64,000 bases of DNA from Auricularia sp. M13 (taxonomy: Eukaryota; Basidiomycota; Agaricomycetes; Auriculariales; Auriculariaceae): contig CM073203.1 in NCBI GenBank assembly GCA_037042915.1, positions 1,550,001 through 1,614,000 of the forward strand, in the 5' to 3' direction. The notes beneath the pieces were generated by a model. That model did no database searches. It worked only from the letters and a program-made list of their open reading frames with translations, and had not been told where the DNA came from. The position numbers and the translations under genes were made by a program. Shown here piece after piece: positions 55,785 to 64,000 of the stretch (its first letter is position 1; the number at the start of each line of letters is the position of its first letter).

Positions 55785-56810
55785 ATGACACCCCAACGTC
55801 GGATTGCATACCTCGGAGTACGTAGGCACTGTTGTCGCCAGTCTCTTCTAATCAAGGCTCCAGGCAGGAGGCCCATTTGGGCAAGCAATGCTAGACGAGT
55901 TCTTGCGTGCTGGATGGCACGTCGTCATTCTCGCGCGCAACCCCGACGCTATTCCGGCACGCCCCAACACAACCGTGGTGCGCTTCTCTCCCGAGCCAGA
56001 CGCCCAACCTGCCCTCGTCGAGGCGCTCCGAGGCTCTGAGGTCGTTATGTGCTCCGTCAGCGGCCGCAAGGGGGTCGATTCGTTTTCTCTGCAGAAGCCC
56101 CTCATCGACGCAGCGATCGCTGCAGGCGTCCGGCGCTATATCCCCAGCGAGTGGGCCGCCGACCAAGCACATCCGAAGTCTCTGCAGCTCCCAGTGTACG
56201 CGTCGCGCCGTGCCGTCACGGGATATCTCAAGGAGAAATCAGCGAAGGGCGAGATCGAGTACACGGTGTTTTATTCTGGCGCGCTATTTGAGTGGGGTGA
56301 GCTCGAGCCGGTCCCCCCGCCTGACTTCCTAAGTGTATTCTCACCCGCTATACAGCTCTACTCAACGGCTGGCTCGGTTTTGATATCAAGGCTCGCGCAG
56401 CGCGGATTCTCAGTGGCGGCGATCAGCCGTTCAACGTTTCGACATGGGCGACTTGCGCGCGTGCGACCGTACGTGCACTGTCCCCCGAGCATTTTGAGGA
56501 GACCGCCAACCGTGAGCTGCGTGTGGGAGACGGTATGATCAGCCAGAACGACATTCTGCGTTTCCTGGAGGATGCCGTTGGAGTTTCATTCACTGTCCAG
56601 CATGCGTCAGCCGAGGACAGTCTGCAGCGGGGACTAGCTGTGTTGGCCAGCGGCTTGGTCACACCCGAAGCGGTGCGGGACTGTATCGCAGGGACAGCGT
56701 GCACCAGTGATGGGGCTTTTGCTTGGGGAGACGGAGATAATGGCTGGCTCGGCGTGACCAAAGCCGACCTGCAGGCGACTGTGCTACAGCTGTTGAAGAA
56801 TTTGGATTAG
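55785..56810 (+). CDS. NmrA-like / isoflavone-reductase-like NAD(P)-binding protein
   Basis: Three exons are inferred: 55785-55817, 55864-56296 and 56356-56810. The first encodes MTPQRRIAYLG; the intron joins it to AGGPFGQAM, rebuilding the N-terminal GxGGxFG dinucleotide-binding loop of the family. Further features are VVILARNPDAIPARP, VVMCSVSGRKG, the SDR-like AGVRRYIPSEWAAD, YTVFYSGALFEW and LLNGWLGFDIKARAAR. The C terminus binds substrate or partner (FEETANRELRVGDGMIS, ILRFLEDAVGVSFTVQHASA). About 310 residues is normal. Fungal NmrA-like proteins are either redox-sensing regulators or small-molecule reductases; nothing here decides between them. The intron after FEW has a GTGAGC donor. 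No neighbour suggests a pathway. Confidence 0.8.
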
Positions 56811-56980
56811 CAAAAGGTATCATGCAACCTGTACTTCCACATGTACCGCGGCACCAGCAATGTTTCAGTCTGTTGAATTTTGAGACGTTATCCATTCCTT
56901 ATACCACAAACACTGCGACTACAGTATGTATGCACAGTGCACGCGATAATACTGCATCACGCTCCCTTTCGACATGAATC

Positions 56981-58838
56981 CTAAACCTTCTTCTCTCCGT
57001 TGGAACGCTTCTGCTTCGCCTTCTTGGACTTCTTGCGTCCCGCGCTTGAAGTAGTAGTCGCAACCGGAGGGGTCGATTGAAGAGCCGGACTCTTGAACCC
57101 GATCATTGCTTGGTCCCCGTTCTTGGCAATAGGAAAGCGGAATCCGGGAGCCAAAGGCGTTGGCAGCGTAGGCGGCGTAGGTGTCAAGGGCACACGAAGT
57201 CTGACGGCGGGGTAGCGCCGTGACGACAATGACTGCCATTCGGCCAGTAGCAGCATCTCTTCCGGAGAAAGTTTTGAAACCTCTACCTCAGAATGCGATA
57301 GCCCGTCCTCCGGACCGACTTCGCACTTTGAGCCCTGGGCGTCCACAACTTCCGGCTTGCGAAACGGTACTGGGAGCTTGAGCAGGTCGCGCGCCGTCTC
57401 AACGTCCATCCGCCCGAAGGCCCGTGCCGCCTGTTCCATCAAATGCACCATCGCTGTACATTGATATTCGTGCCAGCTTCTGTCGAGGGGAGTTCTACCT
57501 GGGTATGGCTCACACATCGACAATCCCGTAAACCTGGAGGACAGGAGGACGGGTGAGCGGGCTGACCGAGACACAGGGGAAAATTAGCGTCCCATACCTG
57601 GATGCGAAGCGGTTGAGCACCAATTGCTGCGCGTTCACTTGCGCGGCGAACGCGCCCGCCTCGGCGGCCGTGGAGTGTCCCTGGCGGAACGCATTCGGAG
57701 ATGCTTCCGATTTCCTGCGAGAAGACACCCATCGCGGCAGTTGCGGTACCAGCGGACCGAGAGTCGCTTCGTGCACCACAATATCCGCGTCCTGCGCGAG
57801 GGCTTCGATGCGCGATGCGTCGCTAGTGGCACCCAGTATGACGATCTTGCGGCCGGGCCGCGTCGCAGGTGCGGGCTTCACGGGCGTACCATCGACCAGC
57901 AGCGTCGTGCTCGCGTCGCCGTCCGCAAACCGCAAAACAAATTGGCGGGCGTGGGCCACATCCTTGGGAAGCTGCGCGCGGGGGATCGAGTCCAGGTATC
58001 GAAGCCACTCCCTATCGGCAAACGGCTGCTCGGGCTCCTCAAACACGTAGCCCAGAGACGTCTGAGGACCGTCCAGACGCGCAGCACTGATCTTCGCTTC
58101 GGGTGCTTGCGCAAAGCTGGGCCATGTGTCCGGCTCAGCCTCGCTGGCCAATATATCCTCTCCCGGCGCTTCGTTGGGATGCATCTCGTCCGGCTCGCAA
58201 GTTGTGGGCGAGTCAGAGGGCAGGAGAAGCTCCGTCACCATATATCTGCCTCTTAGAGGCATTTCGGCTGACTTCATGCTCGCGCGAACGAAGGAGCGCA
58301 GCCCAGCGGGACCGTAAATGTGGAGCACAACCTGGTGTGAAACCGTAAGCGTTAGAAGGTAACAACGTTCGGGCACCTACGGTATCTGACTGGACGCTAA
58401 ACCGCCGATACAATATACTTCCCAGGAGAGCCGGCAGCCCAAATACGTCGTCAGCTAGGCTCGCAGTCAGTCCGCCGTGTCAAGGGTCACCAAGCTCAAG
58501 AAACTCACCGCAAATGCGAGTGATGAATATACGCCTGATATCGTATGGTGCGGGCTCCCCAGCTTCGAGCATTTGGCGCTGGGTGCCCTCGGCGCAGTCG
58601 ACCACTGCAAGGGGAGGCTTGGTTAACGACTCATGACGACCCGTCACTCCGTCGAGCACGTACTCCATGACGCCCAAGGAAAGTTGATCACTGTCGACGT
58701 GCCGTTGCGTGTCAAGGTAGACCTCCCGGAGCTCGTACCGAGAAATGTGAGCGACAGCCCATTGGGGTCAGTGCAAGAGTGGTCGGAGCGCGAACCGAGA
58801 CCGCTCTTCCTCATCTTATGGTCAACCAGCGCAACCAA
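56981..58838 (-). CDS. tRNase Z paralogue lacking the metal-binding residues
   Basis: A minus-strand multi-exon gene clearly related to the copy at 43212-44625: LSLTFLGTSSGRSTLTRN, VVDCAEGTQRQML, VLHIYGPAGLRSFV, LGYVFEEPEQPF, VVHEATLG. The metal ligands are changed. The HxHxDH position reads R-I-C-A-D-D across an intron, the LSDT Asp is Ala (ILGATSDAS), and the C-terminal NHFSS His is Arg (LNRFASR). The frame otherwise remains open and ends in an unusual Lys-rich tail (SAGRKKSKKAKQKR) after a Pro/Thr stretch. Hence it is probably a non-catalytic paralogue or one early in decay; loss of nuclease activity is inferred. An alternative start is the in-frame ATG 21 nt downstream of 58838. The HEAT motif and structural glycines are kept, which argues against simple random decay. 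Confidence 0.75.
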
Positions 58839-59982
58839 AGCAAGCCTCGCGTCGTGTGTCTCTTATACCCTGGCGGAAAGTACAACGCTATTGTAACTCT
58901 GCACAATAGCGTTGTATTTGCCAGCGCGTGCTGGGAAGTCGAAGCTTGATGCGATTGTTACTAGTGCTCCCGACTGCCCGAGGCGTGTGGTCTGTGCCGA
59001 TGAGAGCCCCCGGCATCCCAAGTGCTCTGAAAGCGACCGTCGCGAACAACGGCGAAGATCGCGGCTCGAGAACAGCGACACCGTCCTAAACGAAGAACCC
59101 TGCTGCGCTCGCCCGGCTTCGACGAGCAGCGATGGCCCCTGGCTAAGTGGGGCTCAAGTAGCAAGTCAAAAGATCCTCTTGCAGAATCGCGGTCGGCCGT
59201 GTGCATGCGTACTCCTCCCGCAAAGTTGCACCTAGTAGGTGCATTCCTACTGACCGTTGACGTTTCTCGTCCAGATATCTATGACTCGGATTGCGACTGG
59301 AGGCAGGAGCAGGGACGAGACTCTAGAGGCAGCGCGAATCCGAAACGCATGTAGTGGCCACGGACGTCCCGGGTTGCACGCTGACTCGAGGTCGCAGAGG
59401 GGTCAAGTCGCAAATCAGCTCGACCAGCCCCGACGCCGTGTTCCGTCCCGGCGGCGGCAAAGCCAGAGCATGGCCAGCCGGCAGTCGTGACCAGGCGCGC
59501 TGCTGGTATAGGATGAGGTATACGTAGCGCCGGCTGTTCTCAGTGCAACAATCCAGACTCCACGCCCCACCGCAGCGGCAGCGCGAGAACAGCAGCCCAC
59601 CCAGACAGAACGAAATCGAGCGGCGCCAGCTTCACAGTATCCACTCCAGCCACCTGAGTGTGTGCAAGATAGAATGTCGGCGGGTGTGACGAGTCTGAAG
59701 CTCGAAAGCATGAGTCCAAGAGCGAGCCGCGTTTGCTCCCGGTCCGACGCGCGGGTCCCAGTGGTCCGCACAAAGTCACGGTTTGGTCACGGTAATGGTA
59801 TTGCACATCTTGTACCTATCAGTATTGCTTCAAACGGCGATGATGACATGAGATATCGTATCGATACACCAACATACAGTTGATAATAAGAGTAAGGGCA
59901 AGAGCAAGAGGGGTCCCAAGAGAGTAAGCGGGAGCAGGAGCGCGTTCGAAAGCAGGGAAACGAGCATCCGCCAGCGTCGTCC
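58839..59982. other. Intergenic stretch with a hairpin-forming inverted repeat
   Basis: No convincing gene. At 58881-58916 two 14-base arms are exact reverse complements separated by 8 bases, about 40 bp upstream of the degenerate tRNase Z start. The rest has only short frames without family features. Confidence 0.4.
58881..58916. repeat. Perfect 14-bp inverted repeat
   Basis: Arms TACAACGCTATTGT and ACAATAGCGTTGTA with an 8-nt loop. It could form a hairpin or be a dyad binding site for a regulator upstream of the minus-strand gene. Confidence 0.7.
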
Positions 59983-61150
59983 TCAGCCGGTATCCGGCTG
60001 CACCTGCGCGACCTGCGCCGCCAGCGCCTCCAGCGCGGCGCGCAGCTCCGCCGCGAGCTTGGCCGTCTGCGCGGGGTCCGCGTGCGACTTGGGCGGATGT
60101 TGCGGGTCGTCCGCCTGCTCCCAAACGCATCAGCATCGACCGAAAGTGAACGAAAGATAAAAAAACAACGGAGAACTCACAGCGAACACCCCTCGCAACC
60201 TTTCCCCAATGCCCTCCGCCTCGCCCGCCAAGTCCCTCGCCGCGCGCCCGAGCGCACCCGCCCTCCGTATCGCCTCTTGCGCGCGGTCCACGCTGCCCCT
60301 GAGCCCCGCCAGTTCGTCTCCGATTCCGGAGCCGGCGCCCAGCCAGCGGCTGCGCGGCGTCTTGCCGACGGACGATACGAGCGAGGTGAACGCTGGCGAG
60401 GCGGTGACTGTGGTGCCGAATGTGTAGGCGTCTTGTAACAAAGCGGCGGTGTCGTTTGCTAGGGTGTGCAGGTCGGCCGCGGAGGATGTCAGGAAGCGCG
60501 TGGCGGATGCTATCGGCGATTGCGGCTGTAGACGTAGAAGTAGCGGATGGGGAGGAGGAGGATGGGGAGGTGAAGGAGGAAAGCGCGAAATGGAGCTCGT
60601 TGTGCGTCGCGCGCCCCGCGAGCCAGAGCGCCACGCCCAGATCGAGCGCGCGCATCTTGGCCGACATGAGCTGCGCGCCCAGCGCCTCCAGCTCGTCCGC
60701 CAGCTTCGGTGTGTCCGAGTCGGAGTCGTCGGGCGCATCGATGTTGGAGTTGGCGTTGGAGAGGCGCGCGGCGTCGCGCAGCTCGCGCACGGCGAGGTGG
60801 TCCAGCGCGGGGCGCTGCATCTCGCGCGCGCGCGGCAGCAGCGCGCCCACCGCGCGCACGTGCGCCGTCAGCAGCGGCAGCGCGCGCTCGAGGCGCAGCG
60901 GCAGCGCCTCCGTCAGCCCGGGGTACTTGAACGGGAACAGCGAAAGGACCCCGAGCGCGATGGCGAGCGCGCCCACGACGAACGGCAGCAGCAGCGGTCG
61001 TCCTCGGGCGATGTCGGGTTCGGGCTCGGGCTCGGCGGCGGGCGGGTCCTCGCGTTTGCGCCGCACAGGCGACGCGCTGATCGTCGCCGTCTCCGAGTCG
61101 TCCGCGGAGCTGTCGATGACCTGCTCGATGCTGCGCTGCGACAGCCGCAT
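59983..61150 (-). CDS. Hypothetical membrane protein with one N-proximal helix
   Basis: The frame from 61150 starts MRLSQRSIEQVIDSSADDSE. It then has an acidic/Pro region, one strong membrane helix (LLPFVVGALAIALGVLSLFP) at about residues 53-75, and a long helical part rich in Ala/Leu/Arg (RLERALPLLTAHVRAVGALL, LADELEALGAQLMSAKM). The continuation lies in another frame (TLANDTAALLQDAYTFGTTV, GKTPRSRWLG, AGALGRAARDLAGEAEG), so an intron I could not place, or a frame change near 60470-60560, is needed. A last exon after a GTGAGT donor near 60180 reads DDPQHPPKSHADPAQTAKL and stops at 59983. N-terminal Arg/Ser-rich sequence further upstream (to about 61266, MPPPRRSARLHRSP) may also belong. A nuclear-envelope-type protein is conceivable, but no domain is recognised. 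Confidence 0.5.
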
Positions 61151-61266
61151 CTTCGCCTTCGCGCGTTTCCTCGGCGTTTCCTCGGAGGTGGCGACGCCGA
61201 ACCAGAGCCTGAACCCGAACCAGACGGCGAGCGGTGCAGGCGCGCGGAGCGCCGCGGCGGCGGCAT

Positions 61267-62204
61267 CGCGCGCGGGCTGGGTGCTGCGCGGTGCATCCGT
61301 GTTCGGGGGCGTGGGCGTCGTGCGGTCAGCGCGAAGGCGGCTAAAGCCGGGTTATCGTGTGGCGTTGACGCGCGTGTGCGTGTGAGGCTGTGCTGGAACA
61401 ACCAACCACGCGGATACTATATCTTGTTCATATCGAGAAAAACAACGTTGTTCTCTTCTCGGACTCAGGAAGGGGTGAAAGTGAGATGAAGTTTTCTGCG
61501 TAAATTCAGGAATTTACTGTAGCTGATCCGCAGAGAGCCAAACGACCTCATTTTTGGCGGGTGGCTCAAGTTTCAGATATCGATACAACTAACGCCGCGG
61601 TTTGAACTGCTGTAATCGCAGGTGCACTTCAAACATGAATCCAATCTACAGCATGCTGACAGACGAATAATGCGAGCTACAGATTAAGACTTGCACTTTC
61701 CTGGTTGTCATTTACAATTACACGCCATCCAGCGTTAGGCCGAAAACTCTCATGCCCAGCGGGGATATCGATCGATGTAATATCAGTTCATTCCTTTCGG
61801 TAGCGATAGTGGTAGCGGTAGTGAAGAAAAGGAATACAAGTACGCGTAATTGAACGGTGTGAGATGCAGACTGAGAGATGAGACGAGATGGGGATGTGGA
61901 CCGGAGAAGGACTCGGAGAAAGGGGGGAGGAATATGCACAGGGAAACTGGGGGCGAGGGAACCGTGGAGACTCGGAGGCGAGGTGGCGAGGCGGGAAGGA
62001 TGCACTGGTGGAAGATGAGATGTGAATATGCACAGAGAAGAGACACTAAGATCGGGAATGGCGAGATGGGGAATCCTGCAGAAACTGGAAATGGTGTACG
62101 GAGACTGGGAGTGGGAGTGGGAATGATGTGCGATGCATGTCCGAGACGTAGATGGAACTGTGTCTAGATGAGCAGAGAAGATGGGGATGAGATTTTTTGC
62201 GGGA
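61267..62204. other. Intergenic stretch between two minus-strand genes
   Basis: Part of the left end is GC-rich and may be upstream exon of the neighbour. 61800-62150 is purine-rich on the plus strand (GGAGAAGG-like), as in fungal promoters and leaders. No gene is called. Confidence 0.35.
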
Positions 62205-63274
62205 TCACGCGTAGTCCTCGTACTCGTCGCCATCGTACTCGTCGCGGGGATCGTCGTGCAGACGCAGGGCGGCGTGGAGCTCGGTCATGCGGCTGTACAG
62301 ACGAGCTCATCAGCACCCTGACTAGGGAAGGAAGAGAAAGACAGACCTGTTAAGCACCTTATCGTGCTCGTAGAAAAAGCACGGATCGGCATCGGGCCCA
62401 GCAACATTGACGTCGAACCAGATATCAAGCGACAAGTGCTCATGGAAGCGCGAGATGCCCGCAACACCATGGCGGGCTGCTGCGGCTCTGGGCGCACGCC
62501 GGCAGCGTCGACCTGGGCCTGCACGTCGTCGGCGAGGTGCTGGCGGAATCGCTCGACGTCCTCCTCGTCAAGCACGATGGGGCTCCCAGCGATCGGCCAC
62601 ACGTCGTTGACCGTCGCCCGCACGCCGATCGTCGTCCACGCACAATGCCGCGGGAACGGGAAGCGCACGACGGATTGCAGCGGCGCGCGGCGCGACTCGG
62701 CGACGCCCTCGCCGATGGGCACGACGTGCTCGGCGAGCGGGACGAGCGGCGCGCAGCGCTGGCGCTCGAGCGCGCCGACGGGCGCGAAGCCCGCGACGAA
62801 CGCGACGAAGACCTCCTCGCCCGCCGCGCCGGGCTCGCGCGGGTGCACGGCGTAGACGAGGCCGAGGTAGCGCCGGCGCGTGAACTCCTCGAGCTCGCCC
62901 GGGCGCGCGACCATGCGCACGCCGCGCGCCGCGAGCCCGAACGCGACGAGCGTGCCCGGCCGGATGCGCGGCGGCGCGCCGGGGCTCGGCGGGCGCTGCG
63001 GGACGGCGGGCGGATTCGGGGCGCGGCGCGCGGGGGCGGAGGGGAGTAGGTCCGGCACGAAGCTCGCGCGGCGGGCGACGGCGCGCGGGCGCGGGCGCTG
63101 GGCGGGCTGGGCGGTGGGGAACCCGCCGGGCGAGATGGGCCCGCCGAAGGTCACAGCGACCGCGGGCGGCGTGTGGGCGTCGTCCTCGTCTGCCTCCGGA
63201 GATTTTACCTCTGAGGGCCGGCTGGGAGTCGGGGCGGCGATGGCGAGCGCTGTCGGGCGGCGGCGCATGCTCAT
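62205..63274 (-). CDS. Hypothetical Pro/Ala/Arg-rich protein with acidic C terminus
   Basis: It starts MSMRRRPTALAIAAPTPSRP after an A/C-rich leader. Residues 1-100 are Pro-rich and likely disordered. The folded part has RIRPGTLVAFGLAARGVRM, RRRYLGLVYAVHP, EEVFVAFVAGFAPVG and FPFPRHCAWTTIGVRA, then VLDEEDVERFRQHLADD. The continuation RFHEHLSLDIWFDVN and DADPCFFYEHDKVLN is in another frame, so a small intron or frame change near 62470-62500 is implied. A final exon encodes RMTELHAALRLHDDP and a Tyr/Asp-rich acidic tail. Similar RFxxHxxxDIWFDV segments occur in hypothetical Agaricomycete proteins, but I know no function. An upstream in-frame extension to 63571 is unlikely to be coding. Confidence 0.55.
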
Positions 63275-64000
63275 TTCTGGGATTCTTGGTTGGGATTGTG
63301 TCTGGTCGACGCGTCGCGTCTGTTTTATACCCCGCGCCAACAGTAAACAACCACCGCACGGGCGTGGAGACGTGGTGGCCGAACCGGCTCGCCGTCGTCT
63401 GCAGCGTCCATGATTGGTATGTACGGTGGTGGACGCCAAACTCGACACCGGTGTTAGCCGCCATGACGGATCGGCAACGATCGTGCCACGCGAGCTGCCA
63501 AACAACGCCCGATCCGGGCGATCCGGTCGATAGTCAGTAATTCCGCTGGGATGAAGAAATTCAGGGGCCAAGGTGTATACCTCCGGTCACCAGTGCACGC
63601 TTCAATGTTCAGACATTGGACCACGGAGTTGTCAAATGTGAGTGGCCATGATGGACCACCAGCTTCACGTCTACCACGCGAGAATTTGTGCTCTCAAAAA
63701 CGCACCACTCTGCAGTGCATGAAGCGCGCTGAACTGGACGCGCCACGCGGAGGTTCAGCGACTGACATTCATAGAGTACCATGAGCTGCGATGCCTGGGC
63801 CAACACACCGGAAAACCAACGGAAAACTGGCCTATTGAGATTATGTGCTCTTTGCCTTCCGTTCCGTGCGGTACATTCACGCCAAGGATCCGAGCCTGAA
63901 AGCTTTTGTTTTTGCGCGATTGATCAAGACGGAATCCAATGACGACGTACACATTGCAGCAATGTTTTCTGCAGTCTCTTTTGGGTCTCATTCAGGGCCC
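63275..64000. other. Right-edge stretch, no gene seen
   Basis: Promoter region of the minus-strand gene at 63274 and then about 500 bases with only short frames on both strands. A gene entering from the right cannot be excluded. Confidence 0.35.

Noticed and set aside
60420-61489. Two overlapping plus-strand frames of more than 300 codons
   Set aside because: GC-rich Arg/Ala/Ser-rich shadows of the minus-strand membrane protein gene.

Overview
The window looks like genomic DNA of a filamentous basidiomycete, most likely an Agaricomycete. The genes are rich in short introns of about 45 to 65 nt with GT(R)NGT donors, coding DNA is GC-rich, and the gene content is typical of mushroom-forming fungi: F-box/LRR proteins, DUF6533-like seven-helix proteins, CAP59/CMT1-type mannosyltransferases, OPT transporters, GH35 beta-galactosidase, Pmp3 and chromodomain-bearing Ty3/gypsy elements. 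I cannot name the species. Splice sites were placed by eye, using GT/AG signals, reading frame and comparison between paralogues inside the window.

Left part (1-23.7 kb). Two tandem MDR-family (toxD-like) oxidoreductase genes (1934-3311 and 3671-5006) have a third copy on the other strand at 13267-14678, with matching intron positions. Between and beyond them lie a single-pass membrane protein (5553-8032), an intronless F-box-like protein (8507-10249), two CAP59/CMT1-like glycosyltransferases (10317-12465 minus, 19064-21159 plus), a Pmp3 peptide (15111-15519) and a probable DUF6533-like membrane protein (about 16714-18521). At 22037-23722 a secreted protein is built of alternating Cys-containing modules, one pair per exon, with Lys-Arg sites between them. 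It reads like a Kex2-processed repeat precursor and is the most novel candidate system here.

Middle part (23.9-42.9 kb). A GH35 beta-galactosidase gene on the minus strand is split by a Ty3/gypsy chromovirus-type element (25452-40209, 5-bp target duplication GCCCC). That element is itself split by a second, different Ty3/gypsy element (27468-33589, target duplication AGCGC). Both insertions look very young because the LTR pairs are identical or nearly so. The outer element also carries an unusual reverse-strand accessory ORF with a Cys-rich finger-like segment.

Right part (43-64 kb). A canonical short-form tRNase Z gene (43212-44625) has a second paralogue (56981-58838 minus) in which every inspected metal-binding motif is changed. 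A Ser/Pro-rich single-pass membrane protein sits at 45090-46652. A large OPT-family oligopeptide transporter gene (46952-54222 minus) holds two unrelated DNA transposons, each exactly inside a spliceosomal intron: a 504-bp hAT-like MITE and a 3253-bp Tc1/mariner-like element with its own spliced transposase gene. A third MITE (54660-55181), an NmrA-like gene (55785-56810) and two GC-rich hypothetical genes (59983-61150 and 62205-63274, both minus) fill the rest. Three gene families (MDR, CMT1-like, tRNase Z) are each present more than once in 64 kb, so local duplication followed by divergence shapes this region, along with repeated transposon insertion.
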